Positions 53,827 to 64,000 of a stretch of DNA of 64,000 bases are shown one piece after another. Each line of letters begins with the position of its first letter. Positions within the stretch are counted from its first letter, which is position 1. The stretch comes from Silene latifolia (lineage: Eukaryota; Streptophyta; Magnoliopsida; Caryophyllales; Caryophyllaceae): positions 33,170,217 through 33,234,216 of the forward strand of contig NC_133534.1 of assembly GCF_048544455.1 (NCBI RefSeq), written 5' to 3'. Below the pieces are notes generated by a model. It was not told where the DNA came from. It did no database searches and worked only from the letters and a program-made list of their open reading frames with translations. Both the position numbers and the translations under genes were made by a program.

Positions 53827-56032
53827 ACGGTTGTTTGCATGCAAATTGGTTAAAAGTTTTTCCGAGTTATATGAATAACAAAATAAAACTTGAAAAATTT
53901 GTGTTATTATGATATATCACGAAATAATTACATGCATGTTAATATTTCTGGTCCTAAAGTGTTTTAGGATATTTTGGTTAATTTTTCGGATTTTTATTGT
54001 TCATATTTAATAATAATGACATTTAAATGTGATTTTATGAGAAAAAATGTCATTTTTGGTCGAAAATTAGCTATACTTCGAATTTTCACTTGGTTTTTGG
54101 ATATGTTGTTACATATATTATTTTGAGATAACCTGTAAATTTTCATAATTTTTGGACTTGTTATGCTCGAAAAATGATTTTTTTATCATTAAATTCGGAT
54201 TTAAGAGAATAATAGGTTAATATGAGTTAAATTTCGAATCTGGTCATAGAAAATTTATATGTTGTCACATGCAATTTTACAAGATGTGTGTAAAATAATT
54301 GGCTATAAAGAAGTCTTTTAGCATGATTTATGAATTTTTGAAGAAAAATGGCATAAATAGTGACATTATTAGTTGAAAATTAATAAAACATAATCTATGA
54401 CTTAGGAAAAACGTCTAATGTTGCATTTTATTATATTTTTCAGATCTAAATTGAAAAGTTAATGAAAATAATTTTTCCATGTTTTTATGATTATTTTATT
54501 AAATATCGATAAACCGCAACATTGTTTTTCCGGAAAAATTTCGAAATTTTTAACCTAAGATTTTGAACATTATGAGTGTCATGGAATTTTTCCAGAATGT
54601 TCATGAATTTAAATTTCAAATTTCAAATTTATTTGAAATTTTTGGATTTATTTGAAGTTTAATAGCTTATTTTTGTAATTTTTGTCCATTTATGAACAAT
54701 TTTGTAAATAAAAGTTAATTATGGTCAAATTACTAGTGGAGACTATATTTTGAGTCCTAAGAGGTTAGGGTAATTAACTTATGCATAAATATGAGTTTAT
54801 GTATTTTTGTGATTATAAAATGTTGAAATCACGCAAATCCGTAAAAACCGAGTAATATACGATATTGGCTAATTAAAAGGCGATTTAGCATAAAAATTGA
54901 GCATGTTCATACATATTATAATGCTGCATTTTCCTTATGATTGTCATAATTTTAATTTATGTAATTTTGAATTATGTAATTTTACTTAGTATGGCCTTAA
55001 ATTTTAATTGGTATTTCCCGAAATGTATGGGAATATCGATTCGGTTGTAATTTTTATTGTGATCTCGTATCACCGTTTTGTAATATTTAATAGATTTATT
55101 TTATTCTAGTTACAAATGTATAATAGGAAATTATGTAATTTATTATGTAATTTTATTCATTCCGGAGTTCCAAAAGACGGATTACTTCAAAAATGGCGAT
55201 ACATAAAGACGGTGTTACCTCGAGATGCGTGCACAACCGAAGTTCAAGGGACCAAAGGAGTTGGTTTCCGAATATGTAATAGATTAATAGTTTTTCTATT
55301 TTAGGAAAGGCCATACTAGGATTTATTTATCTTTATGCTTGCATTTTATTTTATGTCACATGCATCGCTAAATCGCCATAACTAAACATGCATTGTCTTA
55401 TTTTATCGAGTTTATCGACCGTGTCAATTCGAATTATCGTAGTTCACCGCTTTAGTTCACTTAAAACGTGATAGATAATAAATTGACATGACCTCTCGCT
55501 AAAACAAACAATTGAGACATAGCCTTACCAAATAGTAGAAACCATGAAAACCTATTTCGCGAGGGAGTGCACTCGGCCCTACCGGGGTACAAACCTTGTT
55601 ACGTAGGGGAAGTGGGTGATGAGTGTTAATCCACCGAGTTCATGTTAATGAGGGTTTCATCGGCCATACCGTGCCCAAGTTGATGTGGATTTGGATAATG
55701 GACACATTTATTCGAAATTTGGATTGAGCTCAACGGAAGTATTCGCGACCGTAGTTGCATGTGTTCCGGGCTATAGATAAATATTAGAGTAAATTTATCG
55801 ACCAAGAGTTCTAAAAGTAGAATCGATTAAAACGTTAATCCACCGAGTTATATTGATAAGGGTTTCATCGGCCATACCGTGCCTAAGTCGATATGAATTT
55901 GGGTCTTGGAATCATTTATTATAGTTGGGTAGAGGTCACTATATAAATGTTCATATCTTGTTAAATTTGCAAGTATGATTTAAAAAGACAAATGTTAATA
56001 TTTCCTTTCCTCCATATTTGTAGTGCATTACA
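53827..56032 (+). other. Long AT-rich untranslated leader of the copia element
   Basis: 2.2 kb between PBS and the gag-pol ATG. No gag domain is found. A 62-codon frame at 55116-55304 (MYNRKLCNLLCNFIHSGVPK) is conserved in the second unit (62923-63111) but looks like leader sequence. Two GTTAATCCACCGAGTT...GGGTTTCATCGGCCATACCGTG blocks (55627-55672 and 55833-55879) are a short internal duplication. Confidence 0.6.
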
Positions 56033-59000
56033 ATGAATCCAACAAATGCTACCGCACCAATTACTATTGAGTCATATCACCATGTTCTTGACGACGTATG
56101 CTCCAACAATAATTTCGATACAACTAGAGAACTTCATTTCGGGATAGGTTCGGATGGAAACCTTAATTTCATCACCACTTCTAAACCACCTACTACTACT
56201 AGACCACGTGTGAGTCCGTCTCAGGAAGACTACCTCACACGATCTATAGGGTCTTTATCTCTGGAAGATAAGGATGCCAAAGCTAGTGGGAGCTCTAGCA
56301 ATCAAGTTCTTGCTTCCAAGGGTAAAAGGTTCAAGAAGAAAGGGAAGAAAGTCAAAAACTTCAAGCAAGTTAATGATGAGTGCCATTATTGCTATGGCAT
56401 GGGACATTGGCTAAGGAATTGCCCTATGTATTTGCGAAATATAAGGGAGGGACTCATTACTCCAAAAGGTACAATTCCTAAAGAAATTTATGTTATTGAT
56501 ATAAATTATACTTCCACTACGACATGGGTACTTGATACCGGTTGTGGTTCTCACCTTTGTAATCATTTACAGGGTTTAAGAGATGTGGAGAAGCTTAGCA
56601 AGGGAGATGTGGATCTTCGACTTGGAAATGGAGCTCGGGTAGCGGCCGAATCCAAAGGAACTTATGTTCTAGCTTTGCCAAACGGTTTTGAGTTGTATTT
56701 GCATAATTGTTTTTATGTTCCTACGCTCTCTAAAAACATTATTTCAATCGCCATGCTAGACATGGACGGTTTTTGTTTTGTCATTAAGAACAATCGTTGC
56801 TCTATTTCTAGGAATGATTTGGTTATTGGCCAAGCTTCTTCCATTAATGGCATTTACATTTTAGAGACCTCAAATCCGACAAATGATATTTATAACATTC
56901 AATCAAAGAAACTCAAAACAAGTGACCCAAGTGAAGCGTTCATTTGGCATTGTCGATTAGGTCACATAAACGAGAATCGCATCAAAAGATTAATTTCTAC
57001 TAATGTGATTACACCATTTGATTATCAATCATTTGGTACATGCGAATATTGCCTACTTGGCAAGATGACTCGTAATCCTTTTAGTGGTAAAGGGACACGA
57101 GCTAGTGAGCTATTGGGACTCATACACACCGATGTATGTGGACCAATGAGTATCACCGCTCGTGGTAATTATGACTACTTTATAACCTTCACCGATGACT
57201 TAAGTAGACATGGGCATGTCTATTTGATGAAACATAAGAGTGAAGCGTTTGAGAAATTCAAGGAATTTCAAAACAAAGTAGAGAACCAATTGAACAAAAA
57301 GGTAAAAGCACTACGTTCCGATCGTGGTGGTGAATACCTAAGCCTTGAATTTGATTCACACTTGAAAGGTTGTGGTATTATATCACAACTTTCTCCACCC
57401 GGAACACCACAACTCAATGGTGTTGCCGAAAGGAGGAATCGAACCCTACTTGATATGGTTCGATCCATGATGAGCCAAACCGAGTTACCGAACTCGTTTT
57501 GGGGATTTGCGCTTCAAACCGCAATTAGATCTTTGAACAATAGTCCCACTAAATCCACCGAAAAGACTCCATATGAGATGTGGACGGGAAAAGTTCCTAA
57601 TATATCCTATATGAGGATTTGGGGAAGTGATGCTTACGTCAAGACTAAAGCCGACAATAAGCTTGCCCCGAGATCCGAAAAATGCACCTTTGTAGGTTAC
57701 CCCTCGCATTGTCGAGGATACTACTTCTATAAACCTCAAGAAAACAAAGTGTTTGTGTCTAGTGAGGCTGTCTTCTTAGAAAGTCAATTTATTTCTAAGA
57801 GACAGAGTGGGAGAAATTTTGAACTTGATGAAGTTCAAGAGCCACAAACCGAGGTAGAGACGCAAGAAGATGTTCCTTCGTCGTCTAACGCAGTTGTACC
57901 TCCTCCACTAAGAAGGACGGGCCGAGTAATTCGCCATCCCGATCGATATGTGGGACTTATCGAGGAAGATGGAACACTCGATGTGTTGCTTATGGAAAGT
58001 GACGAGCCCGCCACCTACAAGGCCGCAATCTCTAGTCCTAATTCCAACTTATGGCTTGAAGCCATGAAGTCCGAAATGGATTCTATGCTTGAAAACCAAG
58101 TTTGGGACTTGGTAGATTTGCCTAAAGGGGCAAGACCCCTTCAATGCAAATGGATATTCAAAGTCAAGAATGGCATAGAAGGACATGACGATGTCTACAA
58201 AGCTAGGCTAGTGGCAAAAGGATTTACCCAAGTCCAAGGTCTCCATTATGATGAGACCTTCGCCCCCGTAGCCATGCTAAGATCCATACGGATTTTGTTA
58301 GCGATCGCCGCATTTCATGATTATGAAATTTGGCAAATGGATGTCAAAACCGCTTTTCTAAATGGGCATTTAGAAGAGGAGGTGTACATGATACAACCCG
58401 AAGGTTTTGTTGATTCTAAAAATCCTAACAAAGTGTGCAAGCTTAAGAGATCCATTTATGGTCTTAAGCAAGCATCTAGAAGTTCGAATCATCGATTCAA
58501 TCATGTTATAAAGGAAAATGGTTTCACTCGAAATGTTGAGGAACCATGTTTATACATGAAATTTAGTGGGAGCAATGTTGTGTTCCTAATCTTGTATGTC
58601 GATGACATACTACTCATTGGAAATGATATTCCAATGTTGTCTTCTGTTAAGAAGTGGTTAGGTAACCACTTCCAAATGAAGGATTTAGGAGAGGCACAAC
58701 GCATATTAGGTATCCGGATCTATAGAGATAGATCAAAGAGGATATTGGCACTAAGTCAAGAGTCTTATGTCGATAAGATTCTTCGACGATTCAGCATGGA
58801 CAAATCCAAAAGGGGTTTGGTACCTATGGTAACCGGGACGATATTGAGCAAGACTCAATCTCCCTCCGAACCCCATGATGTTGAACGCATAAAGATGATC
58901 CCTTATGCTTCCGCTGTCGGATCAATCATGTACGCCATGATATGCACACGTCCTGATGTCTCGTATGCTTTGAGTATGACGAGCAGATATCAAGCAAAAC

Positions 59001-59584
59001 CAGGTGAGAGTCACTGGATTGCAGTCAAAAACATCCTTAAGTACTTGAGAAGAACTAAGGATTCTATCCTTGTGTTTGGAGGAGACACTGAGTTGCGTGT
59101 TACAGGATACACGGACTCAAGTTTTCAAACAGATAGAGATGACATGAAATCACAAGCGGGTTTCGTGTTTATGCTCAATGGTGGTGCCGTAAGCTGGAGA
59201 AGCTTCAAGGAAGCTGTAACCGCGGATTCATCAACGGAGGCTGAGTACATAGCAGCATCAGAAGCTGCCAAGGAAGCTATGTGGATCAAGCAATTCACGG
59301 AAGGTCTAAAAGTAGTACCTACCGCCAATGATCCCATCACTCTCTATTGTGATAATAGTGGGACGATCTTCCAAGCTAAAGAGCCAAAGTCTAGTAATAG
59401 ATCTAGACATGTACTTAGAAAGTATCATGTAATACGAGATTTCATTGAAAGAAAGGAAATTGCGATTTGTAAGGTTAGGACGGATGACAACATAGCCGAT
59501 CCGCTCACCAAGCCTTTATCGCAGGCTAAGCATGATGGACATGTTACGTCCATGGGACTTAAACATGTACCAAGTTTTTGTTAG
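56033..59584 (+). CDS. Ty1/copia gag-pol polyprotein, 1183 aa, open frame with reduced gag
   Basis: ATG 56033 (MNPTNATAPITIESYHHVLD), stop TAG 59582-59584. In order: CCHC zinc knuckle CHYCYGMGHWLRNC (about 117-130), aspartic protease DTGCGSH (168), integrase with HHCC (WHCRLGH about 305; CEYCLLGK) and D-D-E (HTDVCGP, RSDRGGEY, GVAERRN about 364-466), reverse transcriptase (MDVKTAFLNG about 768, YVDDILLIG about 855), and RNase H (YTDSSF, SSTEAEY, YCDNSG about 1026-1106). Only about 115 residues precede the zinc knuckle and I see no gag capsid (UBN2-type) domain there, so gag looks internally deleted. GLKQASRSSNHRF and RHVLRKYH depart from the usual RSWN and KHIERKYH, so activity is doubtful although the frame is intact. 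Confidence 0.9.
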   Translation: MNPTNATAPITIESYHHVLDDVCSNNNFDTTRELHFGIGSDGNLNFITTSKPPTTTRPRVSPSQEDYLTRSIGSLSLEDKDAKASGSSSNQVLASKGKRFKKKGKKVKNFKQVNDECHYCYGMGHWLRNCPMYLRNIREGLITPKGTIPKEIYVIDINYTSTTTWVLDTGCGSHLCNHLQGLRDVEKLSKGDVDLRLGNGARVAAESKGTYVLALPNGFELYLHNCFYVPTLSKNIISIAMLDMDGFCFVIKNNRCSISRNDLVIGQASSINGIYILETSNPTNDIYNIQSKKLKTSDPSEAFIWHCRLGHINENRIKRLISTNVITPFDYQSFGTCEYCLLGKMTRNPFSGKGTRASELLGLIHTDVCGPMSITARGNYDYFITFTDDLSRHGHVYLMKHKSEAFEKFKEFQNKVENQLNKKVKALRSDRGGEYLSLEFDSHLKGCGIISQLSPPGTPQLNGVAERRNRTLLDMVRSMMSQTELPNSFWGFALQTAIRSLNNSPTKSTEKTPYEMWTGKVPNISYMRIWGSDAYVKTKADNKLAPRSEKCTFVGYPSHCRGYYFYKPQENKVFVSSEAVFLESQFISKRQSGRNFELDEVQEPQTEVETQEDVPSSSNAVVPPPLRRTGRVIRHPDRYVGLIEEDGTLDVLLMESDEPATYKAAISSPNSNLWLEAMKSEMDSMLENQVWDLVDLPKGARPLQCKWIFKVKNGIEGHDDVYKARLVAKGFTQVQGLHYDETFAPVAMLRSIRILLAIAAFHDYEIWQMDVKTAFLNGHLEEEVYMIQPEGFVDSKNPNKVCKLKRSIYGLKQASRSSNHRFNHVIKENGFTRNVEEPCLYMKFSGSNVVFLILYVDDILLIGNDIPMLSSVKKWLGNHFQMKDLGEAQRILGIRIYRDRSKRILALSQESYVDKILRRFSMDKSKRGLVPMVTGTILSKTQSPSEPHDVERIKMIPYASAVGSIMYAMICTRPDVSYALSMTSRYQAKPGESHWIAVKNILKYLRRTKDSILVFGGDTELRVTGYTDSSFQTDRDDMKSQAGFVFMLNGGAVSWRSFKEAVTADSSTEAEYIAASEAAKEAMWIKQFTEGLKVVPTANDPITLYCDNSGTIFQAKEPKSSNRSRHVLRKYHVIRDFIERKEIAICKVRTDDNIADPLTKPLSQAKHDGHVTSMGLKHVPSFC

Positions 59585-60351
59585 ATTTTGAAATGGAATA
59601 AAAGTGTTGTTTTTGTTCATGTTCATAATCGCATTTGTCTTTTATCTTTAATTTATACTTTGTTATATCCAAACGGGTTGTAGAGACAATTGAACCCCGT
59701 TAAAGTGAACACGGATTAACATAGTATTTGCCCATAGTCACTTATATGAGGTGACGTCTCGAAGTGACTAGAGTGTGAGGCGATTGATGGCAAGTTCAAG
59801 TGCCATAGAGTCATAAGAGATGACTAGTCGATCACATAGGCAGACTGTTAGGAACATTTTGTCGGGCCTAATGACCGCTTATAGAGTTCTGGCAAATTTA
59901 TATATAGCCTGGTCGTGGCGAGAGCTACTATAGTATTCTAATGAGTCGATTCTTTTGACTAAAGACTATTCGCCTAAGATGACACAGTTTCAGATTAACT
60001 TTGATTTGTGTTACTACGACCTTCGTAAATGGGGTCAAATGGGCATATTTTGGGTTATGATGGCTGTGGCTAGTCGAAGGGAATGAGTGCGATAGGAATT
60101 GTCCACCCCTAGTCAGGGTTATAAAAATATCTCAGGGCCACTCGAGGAGTAATGAACTGGAAATGCGTGGCCACGCTCGGAAAGTATCTATGATAGATAA
60201 GTCCGGTCAATCAGTTATTCTCCAGATCGAGGAAACCACTCTCGATATGATCACTTGCAAGTACGACCTGAAAGACACCTTGCATTGAGTGGGAGATAGT
60301 AATAGGACAAGAGAATTGGTGACGCACACTTGTCGAGGACAAGTGGGAGAT
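59585..60351 (+). other. Copia 3' non-coding internal region and purine tract
   Basis: Ends with the purine tract AAGTGGGAGAT at 60341-60351 directly before the LTR. It matches the older copy at 12345-13102. Confidence 0.85.
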
Positions 60352-61614
60352 TGTTGGGAAATGTGTCCTCATCAATAGTGCGATCACGTGATTTAAATAT
60401 CGTTATTGAATCTCATTTTAAGAATACAATTGGGAAGTAATATTGTTACTGTCAACTGGTCAACATATATCGGTAATGATTGGCTGACTAGAGTTTGACA
60501 TTCTTTTGTCGTGTGACGGTGGTGATCAGATTGACCCCTAGGTCATACCTATAGGGCAATTCTCTTAATTGATCATTTAATTAATCGTATAATGTTACGA
60601 GTTAATTAAATTATTTGAAAAATTGACGGACAATTTTGGAAGTAAAATTTACGTATCAAATTGAAATGTGATTAAATGAGATACGGTCTGAGTAATTGAA
60701 TTGTATCATTACTCGGATGAAATTATTGTTTAAAGAAACGATTGGACTTGAATGAATTATTATAAATGCGATTTATAAAAGGGCAAAATATTTTGGTACA
60801 AGTAATTATGAATTACTAGGTCAATTTTGTATATGACGTATTTTAATTAATACGTTGATTTTTAATATGTTAAAAATACATAAACAATTTATGTTACATA
60901 TGACATGTGACATATTGACAATTGACATAATAATATGGAATCCATATTATACAAATGTGCCGAAAATTTGGAGGAGGATTAGGATTAATATTGTGTTTAC
61001 AATTAGTGGTAAACATAATGATTATATTAGGAGAGTAGGCATGCAACCCTATTTACCTTGTGAAGGCAAACTAATGCATGCATTGGGTCTTTCTCTTCCC
61101 CTCTCCTCTCCTCTTACACGGTTGAAAAAAAAAAAGGGCAAAGTGTTTTTGTCTTTTAATTTTTAACATACACTACATGCAAGAGTGCATTATTCATTCA
61201 TGTAATTACACTTCTAAAAGCATTAAGTTTTAGAAAGAAAAAATCCTCTAAAATCTCTCTCTCTCAACCGGTTTTGAGAGCTCAAAAACCAAATATTTTT
61301 GGTTCAATTTTTCTACAAAATTAATATCACACTAGTATTTGTAATATTAATTTGATTAAGAGAAAGCCTTGGGTATAATACATAGGGAGAGATCTTACAC
61401 TTAGATCTTTGTTCTTCCATTGGAAAAGCTCAAGAACAAGAAGAGAAAGGAGATCTCTCTTGTGCCCAAATAGCCGAAATATTGAATGTAAGGACATTAT
61501 TTCTCTTCTTTTATATTATTGTTTGCATGCATAAAATCCGTAATTAATTTTATGACAAATTATTTTGACATATAAGAGTATGTTAAATATGTATATGAAT
61601 CTACATTTCTTTCA
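60352..61614 (+). repeat. Copia LTR, second copy
   Basis: 1263 bp, same ends as the first copy. Differences include GACATTCTTTTGTCG versus GACATTACTGTCG, a shift at GATCAGATTGACCCC versus GATCAGTTGACCCCC, and a shorter A run near 61126. Confidence 0.93.
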
Positions 61615-63839
61615 ATCGGTATCAAGAGCCACGGTTGTTTGCATGCAAATTGGTTAAAAGTTTTTCCGAGTTATATGAATAACAAAATAAAACTTGAAAA
61701 ATTTGTGTTATTATGATATATCACGAAATAATTACATGCATGTTAATATTTCTGGTCCTAAAGTGTTTTAGGATATTTTGGTTAATTTTTCGGATTTTTA
61801 TTGTTCATATTTAATAATAATGACATTTAAATGTGATTTTATGAGTAAAAATGTCATTTTTGGTCGAAAATTAGCTATACTTCGAATTTTCACTTGGTTT
61901 TTGGATATGTTGTTACATATATTATTTTGAGATAACCTGTAAATTTTCATAATTTTTGGACTTGTTATGCTCGAAAAATGATTTTTTTATCATTAAATTC
62001 GGATTTAAGAGAATAATAGGTTAATATGAGTTAAATTTCGAATCTGGTCATAGAAAATTTATATGTTGTCACATGAAATTTTACAAGATGTTTGTAAAAT
62101 AATTGGCTATAAAGAAGTCTTTTAGCATGATTTATGAATTTTTGAAGAAAAATGGCATAAATAGTGACATTATTAGTTGAAAATTAATAAAACATAATCT
62201 ATGACTTAGGAAAAACGTCTAATGTTGCATTTTATTATATTTTTCAGATCTAAATTGAAAAGTTAATGAAAATAATTTTTCCATGTTTTTATGATTATTT
62301 TATTAAATATCGATAAACCGCAACATTGTTTTTCCGGAAAAATTTCGAAATTTTTAACCTAAGATTTTGAACATTATGAGTGTCATGGAATTTTTCCAGA
62401 ATGTTCATGAATTTAAATTTCAAATTTTGAATTTATTTGAAATTTTTGGATTTATTTGAAGTTTAATAGCTTATTTTTGTAATTTTTGTCCATTTATGAA
62501 CAATTTTGTAAATAAAAGTTAATTATGGTCAAATTACTAGTGGAGACTATATTTTGAGTCCTAAGAGGTTAGGGTAATTAACTTATGCATAAATATGAGT
62601 TTATGTATTTTTGTGATTATAAAATGTTGAAATCACGCAAACCGTGAAAAAAAAACAAGTAATATACGATATTGGCTAATTAAAAGGCGATTTAGCATAA
62701 AAATTGAGCATGTTCATACATATTATAATGCTGCATTTTCCTTATGATTGTCATAATTTTAATTTATGTAATTTTGAATTATGTAATTTTACTTAGTATG
62801 GCCTTAAATTTTAATTGGTATTTCCCGAAATGTATGGGAATATCGATTCGGTTGTAATTTTTATTGTGATCTCGTATCACCGTTTTGTAATATTTAATAG
62901 ATTTATTTTATTCTAGTTACAAATGTATAATAGGAAATTATGTAATTTATTATGTAATTTTATTCATTCCGGAGTTCCAAAAGACGGATTACTTCAAAAA
63001 TGGCGATACATAAAGACGGTGTTACCTCGAGATGCGTGCACAACCGAAGTTCAAGGGACCAAAGGAGTTGGTTTCCGAATATGTAATAGATTAATAGTTT
63101 TTCTATTTTAGGAAAGGCCATACTAGGATTTATTTATCTTTATGCTTGCATTTTATTTTATGTCACATGCATCGCTAAATCGCCATAACTAAACATGCAT
63201 TGTCTTATTTTATCGAGTTTATCGACCGTGTCAATTCGAATTATCGTAGTTCACCGCTTTAGTTCACTTAAAACGTGATAGATAATAAATTGACATGACC
63301 TCTCGCTAAAACAAACAATTGAGACATAGCCTTACCAAATAGTAGAAACCATGAAAACCTATTTCGCGAGGGAGTGCACTCGGCCCTACCGGGGTACAAA
63401 CCTTGTTACGTAGGGGAAGTGGGTGATGAGTGTTAATCCACCGAGTTCATGTTAATGAGGGTTTCATCGGCCATACCGTGCCCAAGTTGATGTGGATTTG
63501 GATAATGGACACATTTATTCGAAATTTGGATTGAGCTCAACGGAAGTATTCGCGACCGTAGTTGCATGTGTTACGGGCTATAGATAAATATTAGAGTAAA
63601 TTTATCGACCAAGAGTTCTAAAAGTAGAATCGATTAAAACGTTAATCCACCGAGTTATATTGATAAGGGTTTCATCGGCCATACCGTGCCTAAGTCGATA
63701 TGAATTTGGGTCTTGGAATCATTTATTATAGTTGGGTAGAGGTCACTATATAAATGTTCATATCTTGTTAAATTTGCAAGTATGATTTAAAAAGACAAAT
63801 GTTAATATTTCCTTTCCTCCATATTTGTAGTGCATTACA
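61615..63839 (+). other. Second copy of copia PBS and leader
   Basis: PBS CGGTATCAAGAGCC at 61617-61630, then leader collinear with 53827-56032 with few changes. Confidence 0.92.
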
Positions 63840-64000
63840 ATGAATCCAACAAATGCTACCGCACCAATTACTATTGAGTCATATCACCATGTTCTTGACG
63901 ACGTATGCTCCAACAATAATTTCGATACAACTAGAGAACTTCATTTCGGGATAGGTTCGGATGGAAACCTTAATTTCATCACCACTTCTAAACCACCTAC
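63840..64000 (+). CDS. Second copy of copia gag-pol, 5' end only
   Basis: ATG at 63840 and the following 53 codons are the same as the start of the gag-pol at 56033 (MNPTNATAPITIESYHHVLD and onward). The frame continues beyond the window edge. Confidence 0.9.
   Translation, partial: MNPTNATAPITIESYHHVLDDVCSNNNFDTTRELHFGIGSDGNLNFITTSKPP

Larger units (their letters stand above)
52547..64000 (+). mobile_element. Ty1/copia element in tandem arrangement: LTR-internal-LTR-internal (right end outside window)
   Basis: LTR 52547-53810, internal 53811-60351, LTR 60352-61614, then a second internal region from 61615 to the window end. The second unit repeats PBS, leader and the start of gag-pol (ATG 63840-63842). 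The period is 7805 bases. The copies differ by only scattered substitutions and small indels (for example GAGAAAAAATG at 54040 versus GAGTAAAAATG at 61843). An ordinary insertion has host DNA after its 3' LTR; here another copy follows, as expected from unequal LTR-LTR recombination, or from an assembly duplication. Confidence 0.93.

Noticed and set aside
55116-55304. 62-codon frame in the copia leader, conserved in both units
   Set aside because: The conservation follows from the tandem copying of the whole leader; composition and position do not suggest a protein.

Overview
This is nuclear DNA from a flowering plant, almost entirely transposable-element (TE) derived. The evidence is spliced genes with GT-AG introns, Ty3/gypsy and Ty1/copia retrotransposons, Stowaway MITEs, FAR1/MULE transposase, plant mobile domain (PMD) genes, and plant-type PPR and PLC-X genes. 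The style of the elements suggests a eudicot, perhaps Caryophyllales; that is inference, not proof. Only one gene looks like an intact host gene: an intronless PI-PLC X-domain protein at 49529-50539.

Layout. 1-12120: the 3' part of a large Tat-lineage Ty3/gypsy element. It has RT, a dual RNase H and integrase, broken by several frameshifts. Behind pol is a long 3' region with two antisense, spliced and decayed PMD genes, then a 2.3-kb LTR-like block. A PBS-like site follows that LTR, so it may be a tandem or recombined junction. 12345-14402: 3' end plus LTR of an older relative of the copia element found at the right of the window. 14403-22487: pieces of chromovirus-like Ty3 elements in both orientations, with a 533-bp tandem duplication, clustered 14-bp palindromes and a solo LTR with a perfect 5-bp target duplication. 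22541-31398: two neighbouring TIR elements separated and flanked by (TA)n microsatellites and sharing a terminal signature. The second carries captured, still intron-containing fragments of a condensin CAP-D2 gene and probably a glucosidase II beta gene, plus a tRNA-like inverted pair.

32950-40600: a two-gene locus, probably a decayed autonomous MULE, with a PMD-like gene on + facing a FAR1/MULE transposase on -. Both are damaged, and their introns and the space between them are full of a TGTGACCA-type repeat. 41580-47930: MITEs, hAT-like elements and a PPR pseudogene. 49529-50539: the PLC-X gene. 51100-52546: a LINE fragment and reverse-oriented LTR pieces. 52547-64000: a young Ty1/copia element arranged LTR-internal-LTR-internal with a 7805-bp period, running off the right edge. 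Its 1183-codon gag-pol frame is open but appears to lack a gag core.

How it fits together: PMD-type genes turn up three times in two unrelated TE contexts (two antisense in a Tat element, one beside a MULE transposase). LTR-internal tandems appear clearly once and possibly twice. Nothing resembles a prokaryotic defence or CRISPR system. The strongest unusual items are the tandem copia array, the gene-capturing (TA)n-flanked transposon, and the dyad repeat shared by the Tat LTR and the regions upstream of both antisense PMD genes.
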